In this document: positions 1 to 7,433 of the stretch, in pieces | Layout: every line of letters begins with the position of its first letter | Numbering within the stretch: position 1 is the stretch's first letter | Source: Micromonospora sp. WMMD961 | Lineage (GTDB): Bacteria > Actinomycetota > Actinomycetes > Mycobacteriales > Micromonosporaceae | Reading direction: 5' to 3' | DNA length: 64,000 bases | NCBI RefSeq assembly: GCF_029626145.1 | Contig: NZ_JARUBJ010000002.1 | Location: forward strand, 5,962,501-6,026,500 | Notes under the pieces: model-generated | What the model was told of the DNA's origin: nothing | The model's database searches: none | What the model saw: only the letters and a program-made list of their open reading frames with translations | Made by a program: the position numbers and the translations under genes

Positions 1-568
1 GGACCTCCCAGTGGTCCCGCCCGGTGTGCATCATGAATGCCGCAGGCACCACCAGCAGGTGTGCGCCCCCATCGGTGGCGAGCAGCCGGTACAGCTCCGG
101 GAAGCGTAGGTCGTAGCAGATCGACAGACCGACTCGCAGGCCCTCGACGTCCACCACCACCGGTTGGACCCCGGGCGCGACGGTTGCGGACTCCAGATAG
201 GAGACCCGACCGGGGATCTCCACGTCGTACAGGTGGATTTTGCGGTAGCTCGCGGCCAGGCTGCCGGTGCGGTCGAAGACCAGCGACGTGTTCCAGGTGT
301 GTTCCGGGTCCGGGCCGGCCTCGTGGAACGAGCCGGCCACCACCCAGATCCCGAGCCGCCGGGCGATCCCGGCGAAGAAGCTGCCGACCTCCCCGTCCAC
401 CGGCTCCGGTTCGGGCAGCCCGGCGGCCGGGCCGAGGTAGTCGACGTACTCCGGTAGGACGGCCAGGTCCGCGCCACCCGCCGCCGCGCGTTCCAGCAGG
501 ACCTCCGCGGCGGCCAGGTTGGCCTTGCGGTCCTCCCGGGCGTTGAGCTGGCAGACGGCGACACGCAT
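1..568 (-). CDS. Carbon-nitrogen hydrolase (nitrilase superfamily), 3' end outside the window
   Basis: I read about 189 residues from an ATG at 568, beginning MRVAVCQLNAREDRKANL. The Glu-Lys-Cys triad of the nitrilase superfamily is visible: Glu in LPEYVDYL (about residue 42), Lys in YRKIHLYD (about 111) and Cys in SICYDLRFPELYR (about 150). Family members hydrolyse amides such as omega-amides or deaminated glutathione in the cytosol; the short N-terminus and YRKIHLYD motif resemble the Nit1/Nit2 branch, but the substrate cannot be fixed. The gene runs off the left edge, so its C-terminal part is not seen. It is transcribed away from the EamA transporter gene stop at 608 and may share its transcript. 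Confidence 0.85.
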   Translation of the reverse strand, partial: MRVAVCQLNAREDRKANLAAAEVLLERAAAGGADLAVLPEYVDYLGPAAGLPEPEPVDGEVGSFFAGIARRLGIWVVAGSFHEAGPDPEHTWNTSLVFDRTGSLAASYRKIHLYDVEIPGRVSYLESATVAPGVQPVVVDVEGLRVGLSICYDLRFPELYRLLATDGGAHLLVVPAAFMMHTGRDHWEV

Positions 569-607
569 GAGGCCAGGGTACGGCCGGAGGAGCCGGCATG
601 GACAGCG

Positions 608-1441
608 TCAGAGGCTGGCCAGCACCAGCGCCCCGGCGGCGAACCCGAGCCCGGCCACCTGGACCGGGCGCAGCCGCTCCCGGTCGACGGCCAACGCCAG
701 CAGCACGGTGCTGGCCGGGTAGAGCGCGGTGATCGCCGCGATGATGCTCAGGTGCCCACGGGCGGCGGCGGCCAGGAAGAGCCCGTTGGCGGCACTGTCC
801 AGCAGACCGGCGACCGCCGCCCAGCCCAGCACCCGTCGTCCGACTCGCAGGCGTACTCCGGTGCTGGCGGCCAGCGCGAGGCCGACCGCGATCGAACTGG
901 CCCGCACGGCCGCCACCGGCCACATCCCGGCACTCTCGTCGGCCTGACCGAGGAGGGTGAAGAAGACACCGAACAGCGCTCCGGCGGCGAGGGCGAGCCA
1001 AACGAGCCGTACCGGGACCCCCCTCCGTTCACCCCTCTCCCCGAGGCTGACCAGGGCGATCGCCAGCACCGCGAGACCCGCGCCGGTGAGCGCCAGCACA
1101 CCGGGGAAGGACGCGGTGAACAGGCCGGCGACGATCGGCACCACTGCGGCGGTGATGGCGGTGACCGGCGCCACGACGGCCATCATCCCGCCGGCGAGGG
1201 CCCGGTAGAGCAGCATGACCCCGCCCGCGCCGGCCACCCCGGCGAGCAGGCCCCAGCCGATGTCCCCGACGGTCGGGGTGCCGGGCACCAGCAGCACCAG
1301 GACGACCAGCAGTGGAACGCTCAGGAGTTGGGACACGACGGTCACCGCGATCGGGTTGGCGCGACGGGACGCCTTCCCGCCGGAGAAGTCGGCGATGCCG
1401 AACGCAACGGCGGACACCGTTGCCAGGACAATGGGGAGCAT
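608..1441 (-). CDS. EamA/DMT-family permease
   Basis: The 277-residue protein is almost entirely hydrophobic, with about ten predicted membrane helices in two homologous halves, the pattern of the drug/metabolite transporter (EamA) family. The helix 1 motif AFGIADFSGGKASRR and the second half starting near residue 148 fit that family. It probably exports a small metabolite or amino acid. It is divergent from an XRE-cupin regulator gene only 41 bp away, so it is probably that regulator's target. The start is the ATG at 1441, although the upstream ribosome-binding site is weak. The substrate is unknown. Confidence 0.85.
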   Translation of the reverse strand: MLPIVLATVSAVAFGIADFSGGKASRRANPIAVTVVSQLLSVPLLVVLVLLVPGTPTVGDIGWGLLAGVAGAGGVMLLYRALAGGMMAVVAPVTAITAAVVPIVAGLFTASFPGVLALTGAGLAVLAIALVSLGERGERRGVPVRLVWLALAAGALFGVFFTLLGQADESAGMWPVAAVRASSIAVGLALAASTGVRLRVGRRVLGWAAVAGLLDSAANGLFLAAAARGHLSIIAAITALYPASTVLLALAVDRERLRPVQVAGLGFAAGALVLASL

Positions 1442-1453
1442 GCCACTGTCGTA

Positions 1454-1465
1454 TCACAATAGTGA
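1454..1465. promoter_or_regulatory. Candidate operator in the divergent EamA/XRE-cupin promoter
   Basis: The 41-bp gap between the two divergent starts contains TCACAATAGTGA, a perfect 4-bp inverted repeat (TCAC/GTGA) around an AATA centre in a locally AT-rich patch. Its position between the genes suggests the binding site of the adjacent XRE-cupin regulator, which would control both directions. This is inference from position and symmetry only. Confidence 0.4.
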
Positions 1466-1482
1466 CCGTGAAGGATAGTTCA

Positions 1483-2109
1483 ATGACCGAGGCGGGAGCG
1501 GATCGGGTGGTCGCGGTGACCGCCGGGGTGGCCCGACAGGTACGTGACCTACGGGCCGCCCGAGGCTGGTCATTCGAGGAGTTGGCCGGCCGGTCCGGGG
1601 TGAGCAAGGGAATGCTCGTGCAGATCGAGGGCGCGCGCACCAACCCGAGCGTCGGCACGCTGTGCCGGGTCGCCGACGCCTTCGGCGTCAACATCGCCCA
1701 ACTCCTGGAGCCGGCCGAGGAACGGGCCGTGAAGATCACCTCAGCGGCCCAGGCGCCGGTGCTCTGGCAGGGTGGGCACGGCGGCGAGGCCCGTCTGCTG
1801 AGCGGGCTGGGCGAGCCGGATCTTGTCGAACTGTGGGACTGGCGGCTGGAGTCCGGCGAAGCCCACCGTTCCGCCGACCATCCGCGCGGCACCCGGGAGG
1901 TGCTGCACGTCCTCACCGGTGCGGCGATCGTCCGCGTCGACGGGCAGGACCACCGCGTGCGGGCCGGCGAGACCATCGAGTTTCATGCCGACCGGGAACA
2001 CGGCTACCGCAACGACAGCGACGAACCGTGCCGGCTGATGATGGTGACCGTCACCCCGTCGGGCGAGTGGGACCGCCGAACGCGATCACGCCGGCCGCGT
2101 CAGGACTGA
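1483..2109 (+). CDS. XRE-family regulator with C-terminal cupin sensor domain
   Basis: The 208-residue protein has an N-terminal helix-turn-helix (about residues 14-68, including SFEELAGRSGVSKGMLVQIE) and a C-terminal cupin fold (about 115-190, with GTREVLHVLTGAA and RAGETIEFHADREHGYRN). This architecture is typical of local repressors or activators that sense a small ligand in the cupin. I chose ATG 1483 because AAGGA lies 7 nt upstream; in-frame GTG codons at 1462 and 1468 are alternatives but would overlap the presumed operator. It is divergent from the EamA transporter and probably regulates it. Confidence 0.85.
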   Translation: MTEAGADRVVAVTAGVARQVRDLRAARGWSFEELAGRSGVSKGMLVQIEGARTNPSVGTLCRVADAFGVNIAQLLEPAEERAVKITSAAQAPVLWQGGHGGEARLLSGLGEPDLVELWDWRLESGEAHRSADHPRGTREVLHVLTGAAIVRVDGQDHRVRAGETIEFHADREHGYRNDSDEPCRLMMVTVTPSGEWDRRTRSRRPRQD

Positions 2110-2121
2110 GCGGCCGGCGTG
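2087..2121. terminator. Bidirectional terminator hairpin between XRE-cupin gene and clpX
   Basis: A perfect 11-bp inverted repeat (CACGCCGGCCG and its complement) with a 13-nt loop spans the stop codon of the regulator gene and sits just before the convergent end of clpX at 2134. Its place between convergent genes fits a shared terminator. Confidence 0.6.
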
Positions 2122-2133
2122 CGGCGGGGAGGG

Positions 2134-3429
2134 TCAGGCCGACTTCTCCTCGCGCTCCCGCCGGGCCCGTCGCCCGGTGAACTCGCGCGGCACGATCGTC
2201 GGGTTGACGTTTTCCAGGACGACCTCGCGGGTGATCAGCACCCGGGCGGCGTCCGGGTTGCTCGGCACCTCGAACATCGCGGAGAGCAGGACCTCCTCGA
2301 TGATGGCCCGCAGACCACGGGCACCGGTGCCCCGCAGCATGGCCTGGTCGGCGATCGCCTCCAGCGCCGGCTCATCGAACTCCAGCTCGACCCCGTCCAG
2401 CTCGAACAGGCGCTGGTATTGCCGAACGAGCGCGTTGCGCGGCTCGGTGAGGATACGCACCAGGGCGCTGCGGTCGAGGCTGCGTACGTTGGTGATCACC
2501 GGCAGCCGGCCGACGAACTCGGGGATCAACCCGAACTTGAGCATGTCTTCCGGCATGACCTGGCTGAAGATGTCATCGGTCGACCGCTCGGACACCGACC
2601 GGAGCCGGGCACCGAAACCGGTGCCGCCCTGCCCGGTGCGGGACTCGATGATCTGATCGAGGCCAGCGAAGGCACCACCGCAGATGAACAGCACGTTGGT
2701 GGTGTCGATCTGGATGAACTCCTGATGTGGGTGCTTACGGCCACCCTGCGGCGGCACGTTCGCCACCGTGCCCTCGAGCATCTTGAGCAGCGCCTGCTGC
2801 ACACCCTCACCGGAGACGTCGCGTGTGATCGACGGATTCTCCGACTTACGGGCGATCTTGTCGACCTCGTCGATGTAGATGATGCCGGTCTCGGCGCGCT
2901 TGATGTCGTAGTCGGCGGCCTGGATCAGCTTGAGGAGGATGTTCTCCACGTCCTCGCCGACGTAGCCCGCCTCGGTCAGCGCCGTGGCGTCGGCGATGGC
3001 GAACGGGACGTTCAACATCCGGGCGAGGGTCTGCGCCAGGTGCGTCTTGCCGCACCCGGTCGGGCCGAGCAGCAGGATGTTGGACTTGGCCAGCTCGACG
3101 GCATCACTGCCGGAGCCGGGCGCGTTGGCCGCCTCGGCCTGGATCCGCTTGTAGTGGTTGTAGACCGCCACCGCGAGCGCCTTCTTGGCCTGGTCCTGCC
3201 CCACCACGTAGTTGTCGAGGAACTGGCAGATCTCCATCGGCTTGGGAAGCTCTTCCCACTTCACCTCGCCGGACTCGGCCAACTCCTCTTCGATGATCTC
3301 GTTGCAGAGATCGATGCACTCGTCGCAGATGTAGACCCCTGGGCCCGCGATGAGCTTCTTGACCTGCTTCTGCGACTTGCCGCAGAAGGAGCATTTCAGT
3401 AGGTCGCCGCCGTCACCGATCCGTGCCAC
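2134..3429 (-). CDS. clpX: ATP-dependent Clp protease, ATP-binding subunit ClpX
   Basis: The 431-residue length is that of full ClpX. An N-terminal zinc-binding domain has Cys13, Cys16, Cys35 and Cys38. The AAA+ module shows Walker A GPTGCGKT at 122-129, a GYVGEDVEN pore-loop region and Walker B IIYIDEVDK, and the C-terminal small domain begins near LTEPRNALVRQYQRLF. ClpX unfolds tagged substrates and feeds them into the ClpP peptidase in the cytosol. The gene lies 210 bp downstream of clpP2 on the same strand, but a strong hairpin separates them, so it probably also has its own promoter. Confidence 0.98.
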   Translation of the reverse strand: MARIGDGGDLLKCSFCGKSQKQVKKLIAGPGVYICDECIDLCNEIIEEELAESGEVKWEELPKPMEICQFLDNYVVGQDQAKKALAVAVYNHYKRIQAEAANAPGSGSDAVELAKSNILLLGPTGCGKTHLAQTLARMLNVPFAIADATALTEAGYVGEDVENILLKLIQAADYDIKRAETGIIYIDEVDKIARKSENPSITRDVSGEGVQQALLKMLEGTVANVPPQGGRKHPHQEFIQIDTTNVLFICGGAFAGLDQIIESRTGQGGTGFGARLRSVSERSTDDIFSQVMPEDMLKFGLIPEFVGRLPVITNVRSLDRSALVRILTEPRNALVRQYQRLFELDGVELEFDEPALEAIADQAMLRGTGARGLRAIIEEVLLSAMFEVPSNPDAARVLITREVVLENVNPTIVPREFTGRRARREREEKSA

Positions 3430-3585
3430 CTACGTTCTCCCTGCACTCATCGGCCGGAACCCCGGCCCTGACCTGCGGACGCTGCGCGCCGCCCGGTTAG
3501 TTCACCCCGCCGGCCCGACCGGCGAAGCGGTACGGACCCGACGTTACCCGCTGCCGGGGCAATCTCCGACCCCCAAAACGGGTGT

Positions 3586-3629
3586 GTCAGAGGTCGGCCG
3601 GGAACTTCACGCCCCGGCCAACCTCTGAC
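3586..3629 (-). terminator. Hairpin between clpP2 and clpX
   Basis: A 17-bp stem with one mismatch (arms 3586-3602 and 3613-3629, 10-nt loop) follows the clpP2 stop by 10 nt. On the transcribed strand a TTTT tract follows a few bases later. It probably ends or attenuates the clpP1-clpP2 transcript ahead of clpX. Confidence 0.65.
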
Positions 3630-3639
3630 CCGGTACTGC

Positions 3640-4302
3640 TCAGCTCGCGGCCTGAGCGGCCAGCAAGCCCTTCTTGCGGCTGGTCAGAATCGTGTCGACC
3701 AGCCCGTACTCCTTGGACTCCTCGGCCGTCATGATCTTGTCACGGTCGATGTCCTTGCGAACCTGCTCGATGGGGCGGTTGCAGTGGCGGGACAGCATGT
3801 CCTCCAACTGCGTCCGCATCCGCAGGATCTCCCGAGCCTGGATCTCGATGTCCGAGCCCTGCCCGTAGCCGCCCTCGGTGGCCGGCTGGTGGATGATGAT
3901 CCGCGAGTTCGGAAGAGCCATCCGCTTACCCGGAGTGCCCGCCGACAGCAGCACCGCCGCCGCGCTGGCGGCCTGCCCGAGGCAGACCGTCTGGATGTCC
4001 GGACGGACGTACTGCATGGTGTCGTAGATCGCCGTCATCGCGGTGAACGAGCCACCCGGCGAGTTGATGTACATGATGATGTCGCGGTCCGGGTCGGTGC
4101 CCTCGAGCGTCAGCAGCTGGGCCATCACGTCGTTGGCCGACGCGTCGTCCACCTGGACGCCGAGGAAGATGATCCGGTCCTCGAAGAGCTTGTTGTACGG
4201 GTTGGACTCCTTGACCCCGTACGACGTGCGCTCCACGAACGACGGCAACACGTAACGGTTGTGCACGGCCGCGAACTGGGGCGGCAGGCTCAGATCAGTC
4301 AT
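3640..4302 (-). CDS. clpP2: Clp protease proteolytic subunit ClpP2
   Basis: The 220-residue serine peptidase belongs to family S14. The catalytic triad reads Ser113 (GQAASAAAVLL), His138 (RIIIHQPA) and Asp184 (VRKDIDRDK). The N-terminal extension of roughly 30 residues before the core is normal for actinobacterial ClpP2. It starts 10 bp after the clpP1 stop, so the two are co-translated and should form the mixed ClpP1P2 tetradecamer that is usually essential in actinobacteria. The ATG at 4302 follows a GAGCTGACG stretch. Confidence 0.97.
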   Translation of the reverse strand: MTDLSLPPQFAAVHNRYVLPSFVERTSYGVKESNPYNKLFEDRIIFLGVQVDDASANDVMAQLLTLEGTDPDRDIIMYINSPGGSFTAMTAIYDTMQYVRPDIQTVCLGQAASAAAVLLSAGTPGKRMALPNSRIIIHQPATEGGYGQGSDIEIQAREILRMRTQLEDMLSRHCNRPIEQVRKDIDRDKIMTAEESKEYGLVDTILTSRKKGLLAAQAAS

Positions 4303-4312
4303 CGTCAGCTCC

Positions 4313-4954
4313 TCAGCTCAGGGTCCCGGCGCCATCCGGAACCTGAGCGGCCCCGATGATCACCTTGTCGATGAAGCCGTAGTCCATGGCCTCCTGGGCG
4401 GTGAACCAACGGTCCCGGTCCGAGTCCGCCTCGATCTGCGACTGGTCTTGGCCGGTGTGGTGCGCGACCCGCTCCTGGAACATCCGCTTGGTGTAGAGCA
4501 TCTGCTCCGCCTGGATGGCGATGTCGGACGCCGTGCCGCCCAGCCCGCCGGACGGCTGGTGCATCATGATCCGGGCGTGCGGCAGGGCGTAACGCTTGCC
4601 CTTGGTGCCCGCGCAGAGCAGCAGCTGGCCCATCGAGGCCGCCATGCCCATCGCCACGGTCGACACGTCGTTGTCGATGAACTGCATGGTGTCGTAGATC
4701 GCCATGCCGGAGTAGACCGAGCCACCCGGCGAGTTGATCCACAGGTTGATGTCGCGGTCCGGGTCCTCCGCGGCGAGCAGCAGCAGCTGCGCGCAGATGC
4801 GGTTGGCGACCTGGTCGGTCACCTCACTGCCCAGGAAGATGATGCGTTCCTTGAGCAACCGGTTGTAGACCGAGTCGTCGAGGTTGCCAATGGAGTCGCC
4901 ACCGCGCGCGTCAATCGCCCGGAGCGACTTCTTGGGGATGTGCATGTCGGTCAT
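4313..4954 (-). CDS. clpP1: Clp protease proteolytic subunit ClpP1
   Basis: The 213-residue S14 peptidase has Ser107 (GMAASMGQLLL), His132 (ARIMMHQPSGG) and Asp177 (IEADSDRDRWF). It is the first gene of the clpP1-clpP2 operon and partners ClpX and ClpC in regulated proteolysis. A ClgR-like site lies 78 bp upstream of the start, which suggests induction with the rest of the Clp regulon. Upstream tig is separated by a strong terminator, so transcription here starts afresh. Confidence 0.97.
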   Translation of the reverse strand: MTDMHIPKKSLRAIDARGGDSIGNLDDSVYNRLLKERIIFLGSEVTDQVANRICAQLLLLAAEDPDRDINLWINSPGGSVYSGMAIYDTMQFIDNDVSTVAMGMAASMGQLLLCAGTKGKRYALPHARIMMHQPSGGLGGTASDIAIQAEQMLYTKRMFQERVAHHTGQDQSQIEADSDRDRWFTAQEAMDYGFIDKVIIGAAQVPDGAGTLS

Positions 4955-5031
4955 GGCAGCCCTTCGCTCTCCGTACCGTCTTTCCCGACACTAACCGCTG
5001 TGCGGGGCGGCAGAGTCCCGGTCGGGGCACT

Positions 5032-5045
5032 GTTCGCTCTCAGCG
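5032..5045 (-). promoter_or_regulatory. ClgR-type operator upstream of clpP1
   Basis: Read on the minus strand the sequence is CGCTGAGAGCGAAC, which fits the core CGCYNANRGCGWWS that I recall for actinobacterial ClgR binding sites. It lies 78 bp before the clpP1 start codon. ClgR is the known activator of clpP1P2 and clpC in Streptomyces, Corynebacterium and Mycobacterium. The match was made by eye. Confidence 0.6.
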
Positions 5046-5100
5046 CAGCTGTGTCAGGCACACCCGCGACGCGGGCTCCCGGCGTACCCGGGAAAGGATT

Positions 5101-5137
5101 CGGCCGCCGTCCACCGCACAGCGGCGGACGGCGGCCG
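5101..5137 (-). terminator. Terminator downstream of tig
   Basis: A 12-bp perfect stem (CGGCCGCCGTCC and its complement) encloses a second CCGC/GCGG stem, giving a nearly continuous 16-bp hairpin. It starts 10 nt after the tig stop codon and separates tig from the clp operon. Confidence 0.75.
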
Positions 5138-5147
5138 CACCCGATGA

Positions 5148-6494
5148 TCAGTGCTGGTGGTTGTGCTCGGCCTCGTTGGCGGCACGCAGCGCGTCAAGGG
5201 TGATCCCGTTGCCGGCCGCGTCCTTGATCGTGATCCGCTCCATGACGGCCGCGAGCGCCTTGCCCCGCCGCACGTCGCCGAACACGGCGGCGGCCGCGCC
5301 GGAGCGCACCAGCTGGTCGTAGTACTGCTGCGGGGCCATCCCGGCGCGCTGCGCCCGGTGCACGATCTCGTGACCGAACTCGTCGTCGGAGACCTGCACG
5401 TCCTCGGCGTCGGCCAGCGTGTCCAGCAGCAGCTGGACCTTGACGCCCTCGGTCGCCGCCTCGGTCAGCTCGGCGTCGATCTGCTCCTCGGTCTTGTCCT
5501 CGGCCGCGAGGTATTCCTCCATGGAGGCGCCGATCCGCTCCAGCTGGTCGACCATCGCCTGCTTGCGGCTCGCGACCTCCTCGCGGACGACACCCTCCGG
5601 GGCCGGGATCTCGGCGGCCTCGACCAGCTGCGCCAGGGCCTTGTCCCGAGCGGCGTAGATCTGCTCGACCTGCTTGCCCTGGGTGACCCGCGCACGCAGG
5701 TCGCCGCGCAGCTCCTCGATCGTGTCGAACTCGCTCGCCATCTGGGCGAACTCGTCGTTCAGCTCGGGCAGCTCCTTCTCCTTGACCGTGCGCACGGTCA
5801 CCGCCACCTCGGCGTCGCGACCGGCGAAGTCGCCGCCGACCAGCTGGGTGGTGAAGGTGGTGTCGTCGCCGGCGGCCAGGCCGACCACGGCCTCGTCGAG
5901 GCCCGGGAGGAGCTGCTTGCTGCCCACCTCGTGCGAGATGTTGCTCGCCTGCCCGCCCGGCACGTCCTCGCCGTCGACGGTGGCGTTGAGGTCGATCTGG
6001 ACGTAGTCACCCTCGGCGGCGGCCCGCTCGACGGTCTTGAGGGTCGCGAACCGCTCCCGCAGGTTCTTCACCTGCTCGTCGATCTCGCTCTCGTCGATCT
6101 GCAGCTCGTCGACGACCACCTCGATGGTGGTCGGGTCCGGGATGGTGATCTCCGGGCGGACGTCGACCTCGGCGGTGAAGTTCAGCGAGTCACCGTCGTT
6201 GAACTCGGTGATCTCGACGTCGGGGCGCCCCAGCGTCTTGAGGTCGTGCTCGCGCACCGCGGCGAGGATGTTCTCCGGGATGGCCTCCTGGACCGCCTCG
6301 TTGAGCACGGTGCCCCGGCCGACCCGCTGGTCGATCACCGCGGTCGGCACCTTGCCCCGGCGGAAGCCCGGAACCTGGACCTGCGAACCGATCTCCCGGT
6401 ACGCCTTCTTGAGGCTCGGCTCGAGCTCGACGAACGGCACCTCGATGGCGAGCCGCACGCGCGTCGGGCTCAGAGTCTCGACGGTGCTCTTCAC
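5148..6494 (-). CDS. tig: Trigger factor, ribosome-associated chaperone and prolyl isomerase
   Basis: The 448-residue protein has the normal trigger-factor layout. The N-terminal ribosome-binding domain carries the signature GFRRGKVP (about residues 43-50), the FKBP-type PPIase domain spans about 160-245 (VGSKQLLPGLDEAVVGL), and a long C-terminal helical chaperone domain follows. It ends in a His-rich tail (EAEHNHQH), common in this protein. Trigger factor binds nascent chains at the ribosome exit. Its position directly upstream of clpP1-clpP2-clpX is the conserved bacterial arrangement. Confidence 0.97.
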   Translation of the reverse strand: MKSTVETLSPTRVRLAIEVPFVELEPSLKKAYREIGSQVQVPGFRRGKVPTAVIDQRVGRGTVLNEAVQEAIPENILAAVREHDLKTLGRPDVEITEFNDGDSLNFTAEVDVRPEITIPDPTTIEVVVDELQIDESEIDEQVKNLRERFATLKTVERAAAEGDYVQIDLNATVDGEDVPGGQASNISHEVGSKQLLPGLDEAVVGLAAGDDTTFTTQLVGGDFAGRDAEVAVTVRTVKEKELPELNDEFAQMASEFDTIEELRGDLRARVTQGKQVEQIYAARDKALAQLVEAAEIPAPEGVVREEVASRKQAMVDQLERIGASMEEYLAAEDKTEEQIDAELTEAATEGVKVQLLLDTLADAEDVQVSDDEFGHEIVHRAQRAGMAPQQYYDQLVRSGAAAAVFGDVRRGKALAAVMERITIKDAAGNGITLDALRAANEAEHNHQH

Positions 6495-6632
6495 AGGCGT
6501 ACTCCTTGACGGATCTCAGTTGAGTCTGGGCGTGATTCAGCCCATCGAGTGTAGGCGAGCCGGCCTGACGCTCCGGCATCGCCCGGGGACCGCACTGGAC
6601 GGCACCCGGGTCGGCCCGGCCGCGGACGACAG

Positions 6633-6706
6633 TCGGGGTGGCGGGATTTGAACCCACGGCCCCTCGCTCCCAAAGCGAGTGCGCTACCAAGCTGCGCCAC
6701 ACCCCG
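6633..6706 (-). tRNA. tRNA-Pro(TGG)
   Basis: The minus strand folds as a complete tRNA: acceptor stem CGGGGTG/CACCCCG, D-stem GCGC/GCGC, anticodon stem CTCGC/GCGAG around loop TTTGGGA (anticodon TGG), and a TTCAAAT T-loop. The discriminator base is A at 6633. The following bases are not CCA, so the 3' end is added post-transcriptionally. It lies 138 bp upstream of tig in the same orientation. Confidence 0.95.
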
Positions 6707-7101
6707 TGGCGACGAGCAGTCTATGCCGTCGTCGCGCCCCAGGCGGTGCCGGGGCATCCACCACCCGGGCAAATATCCCAAAGCTCCCAAAACTCCCGAT
6801 GCCAGACCACGCAGGGCCGACCCCCGCACCGCAGGACCCGCGCGACCCGGGCCACGCGACCGCTCCCCGCGCCAGGATCCGCACAACTTCCCGGTTGTAG
6901 CGGCCTCACGACGCGCGGAGACCACTACATCCCTGATGTAGTGCGGATCTTGAGGGGTCGCGCGACGGATGCCGTGCGGATCTTGAGGGGAGGTGCGACG
7001 CGGCGTCGGGACGACCCGGCACCGCGGGGCGGTGGCGCGGTTACGCGTCGGGCGTCGACATTGGGTACGCTGTGCATGCGCCTCGTTCCGGCGGGGTGCA
7101 C
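6707..7101. other. 395-bp intergenic region between the two tRNA genes
   Basis: I see no convincing gene here. It must hold the promoters of tRNA-Pro (leftward) and tRNA-Gly (rightward). The notable content is a palindrome at 6923-6943 followed by a 17-bp direct repeat, described separately. Confidence 0.6.
6923..6990. repeat. Palindrome plus paired 17-bp direct repeats
   Basis: CACTACAT and ATGTAGTG form a perfect 8-bp inverted repeat with a 5-bp spacer (6923-6943). Overlapping its right arm begins GTGCGGATCTTGAGGGG (6941-6957), repeated exactly at 6974-6990, 33 bp later, or about three helical turns. The arrangement looks like protein binding sites on one DNA face. The neighbouring genes give no function. 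Confidence 0.6.
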
Positions 7102-7172
7102 GCGGGCGTAGCTCAATGGTAGAGCTTCAGTCTTCCAAACTGACTACGCGAGTTCGATTCTCGTCGCCCGCT
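7102..7172 (+). tRNA. tRNA-Gly(TCC)
   Basis: The fold is complete: acceptor GCGGGCG/CGCCCGC, D-stem GCTC/GAGC, anticodon stem TCAGT/ACTGA around loop CTTCCAA (anticodon TCC), and T-loop TTCGATT. The discriminator is T at 7172, followed by an encoded CCA at 7173-7175. It borders the nonribosomal peptide operon, so it is a possible integration landmark, but I found no second copy of its 3' end beyond that operon. Confidence 0.95.
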
Positions 7173-7179
7173 CCACCAC

Positions 7180-7221
7180 GAAGGCCCAGGCAGACCGCAT
7201 GATCGCGGCACCTGGGCCTTC
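7180..7221 (+). terminator. Terminator of tRNA-Gly
   Basis: An 11-bp perfect stem (GAAGGCCCAGG with its complement at 7211-7221) encloses an inner CCGC/GCGG stem. It begins 5 nt after the encoded CCA and is the obvious end of the tRNA transcript. Confidence 0.75.
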
Positions 7222-7408
7222 CGCGTATCTCCCCGTCTTCGATCGCGCGTGCCACCCGCCCGCTCCGCTGGCCGACGGCGCTGGCGGCCGTCGGGCAGCG
7301 GCGGCCGTCCGGCCACGTCGCCGCAGATGGAGGCCTCCGATCCCCGTTTCGAGGTAGTCACGCGGGGTCGGGCGCAGAGGGTTGCTCCTGAGCTCGCACT
7401 CGTCTCAC

Positions 7409-7425
7409 GGTGGTCAACGACCACC
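7409..7425 (-). terminator. Small hairpin after the desaturase gene
   Basis: GGTGGTC and GACCACC form a 7-bp stem with a 3-nt loop, 8 nt beyond the desaturase stop codon. It may end the NRPS operon transcript. It is weaker than other hairpins in this window. Confidence 0.45.
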
Positions 7426-7433
7426 TGTCGCGG

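Noticed and set aside
7102..7172. tRNA-Gly as the integration site of the NRPS operon
   Set aside because: No repeat of the tRNA 3' end was found on the far side of the operon and no integrase is present.
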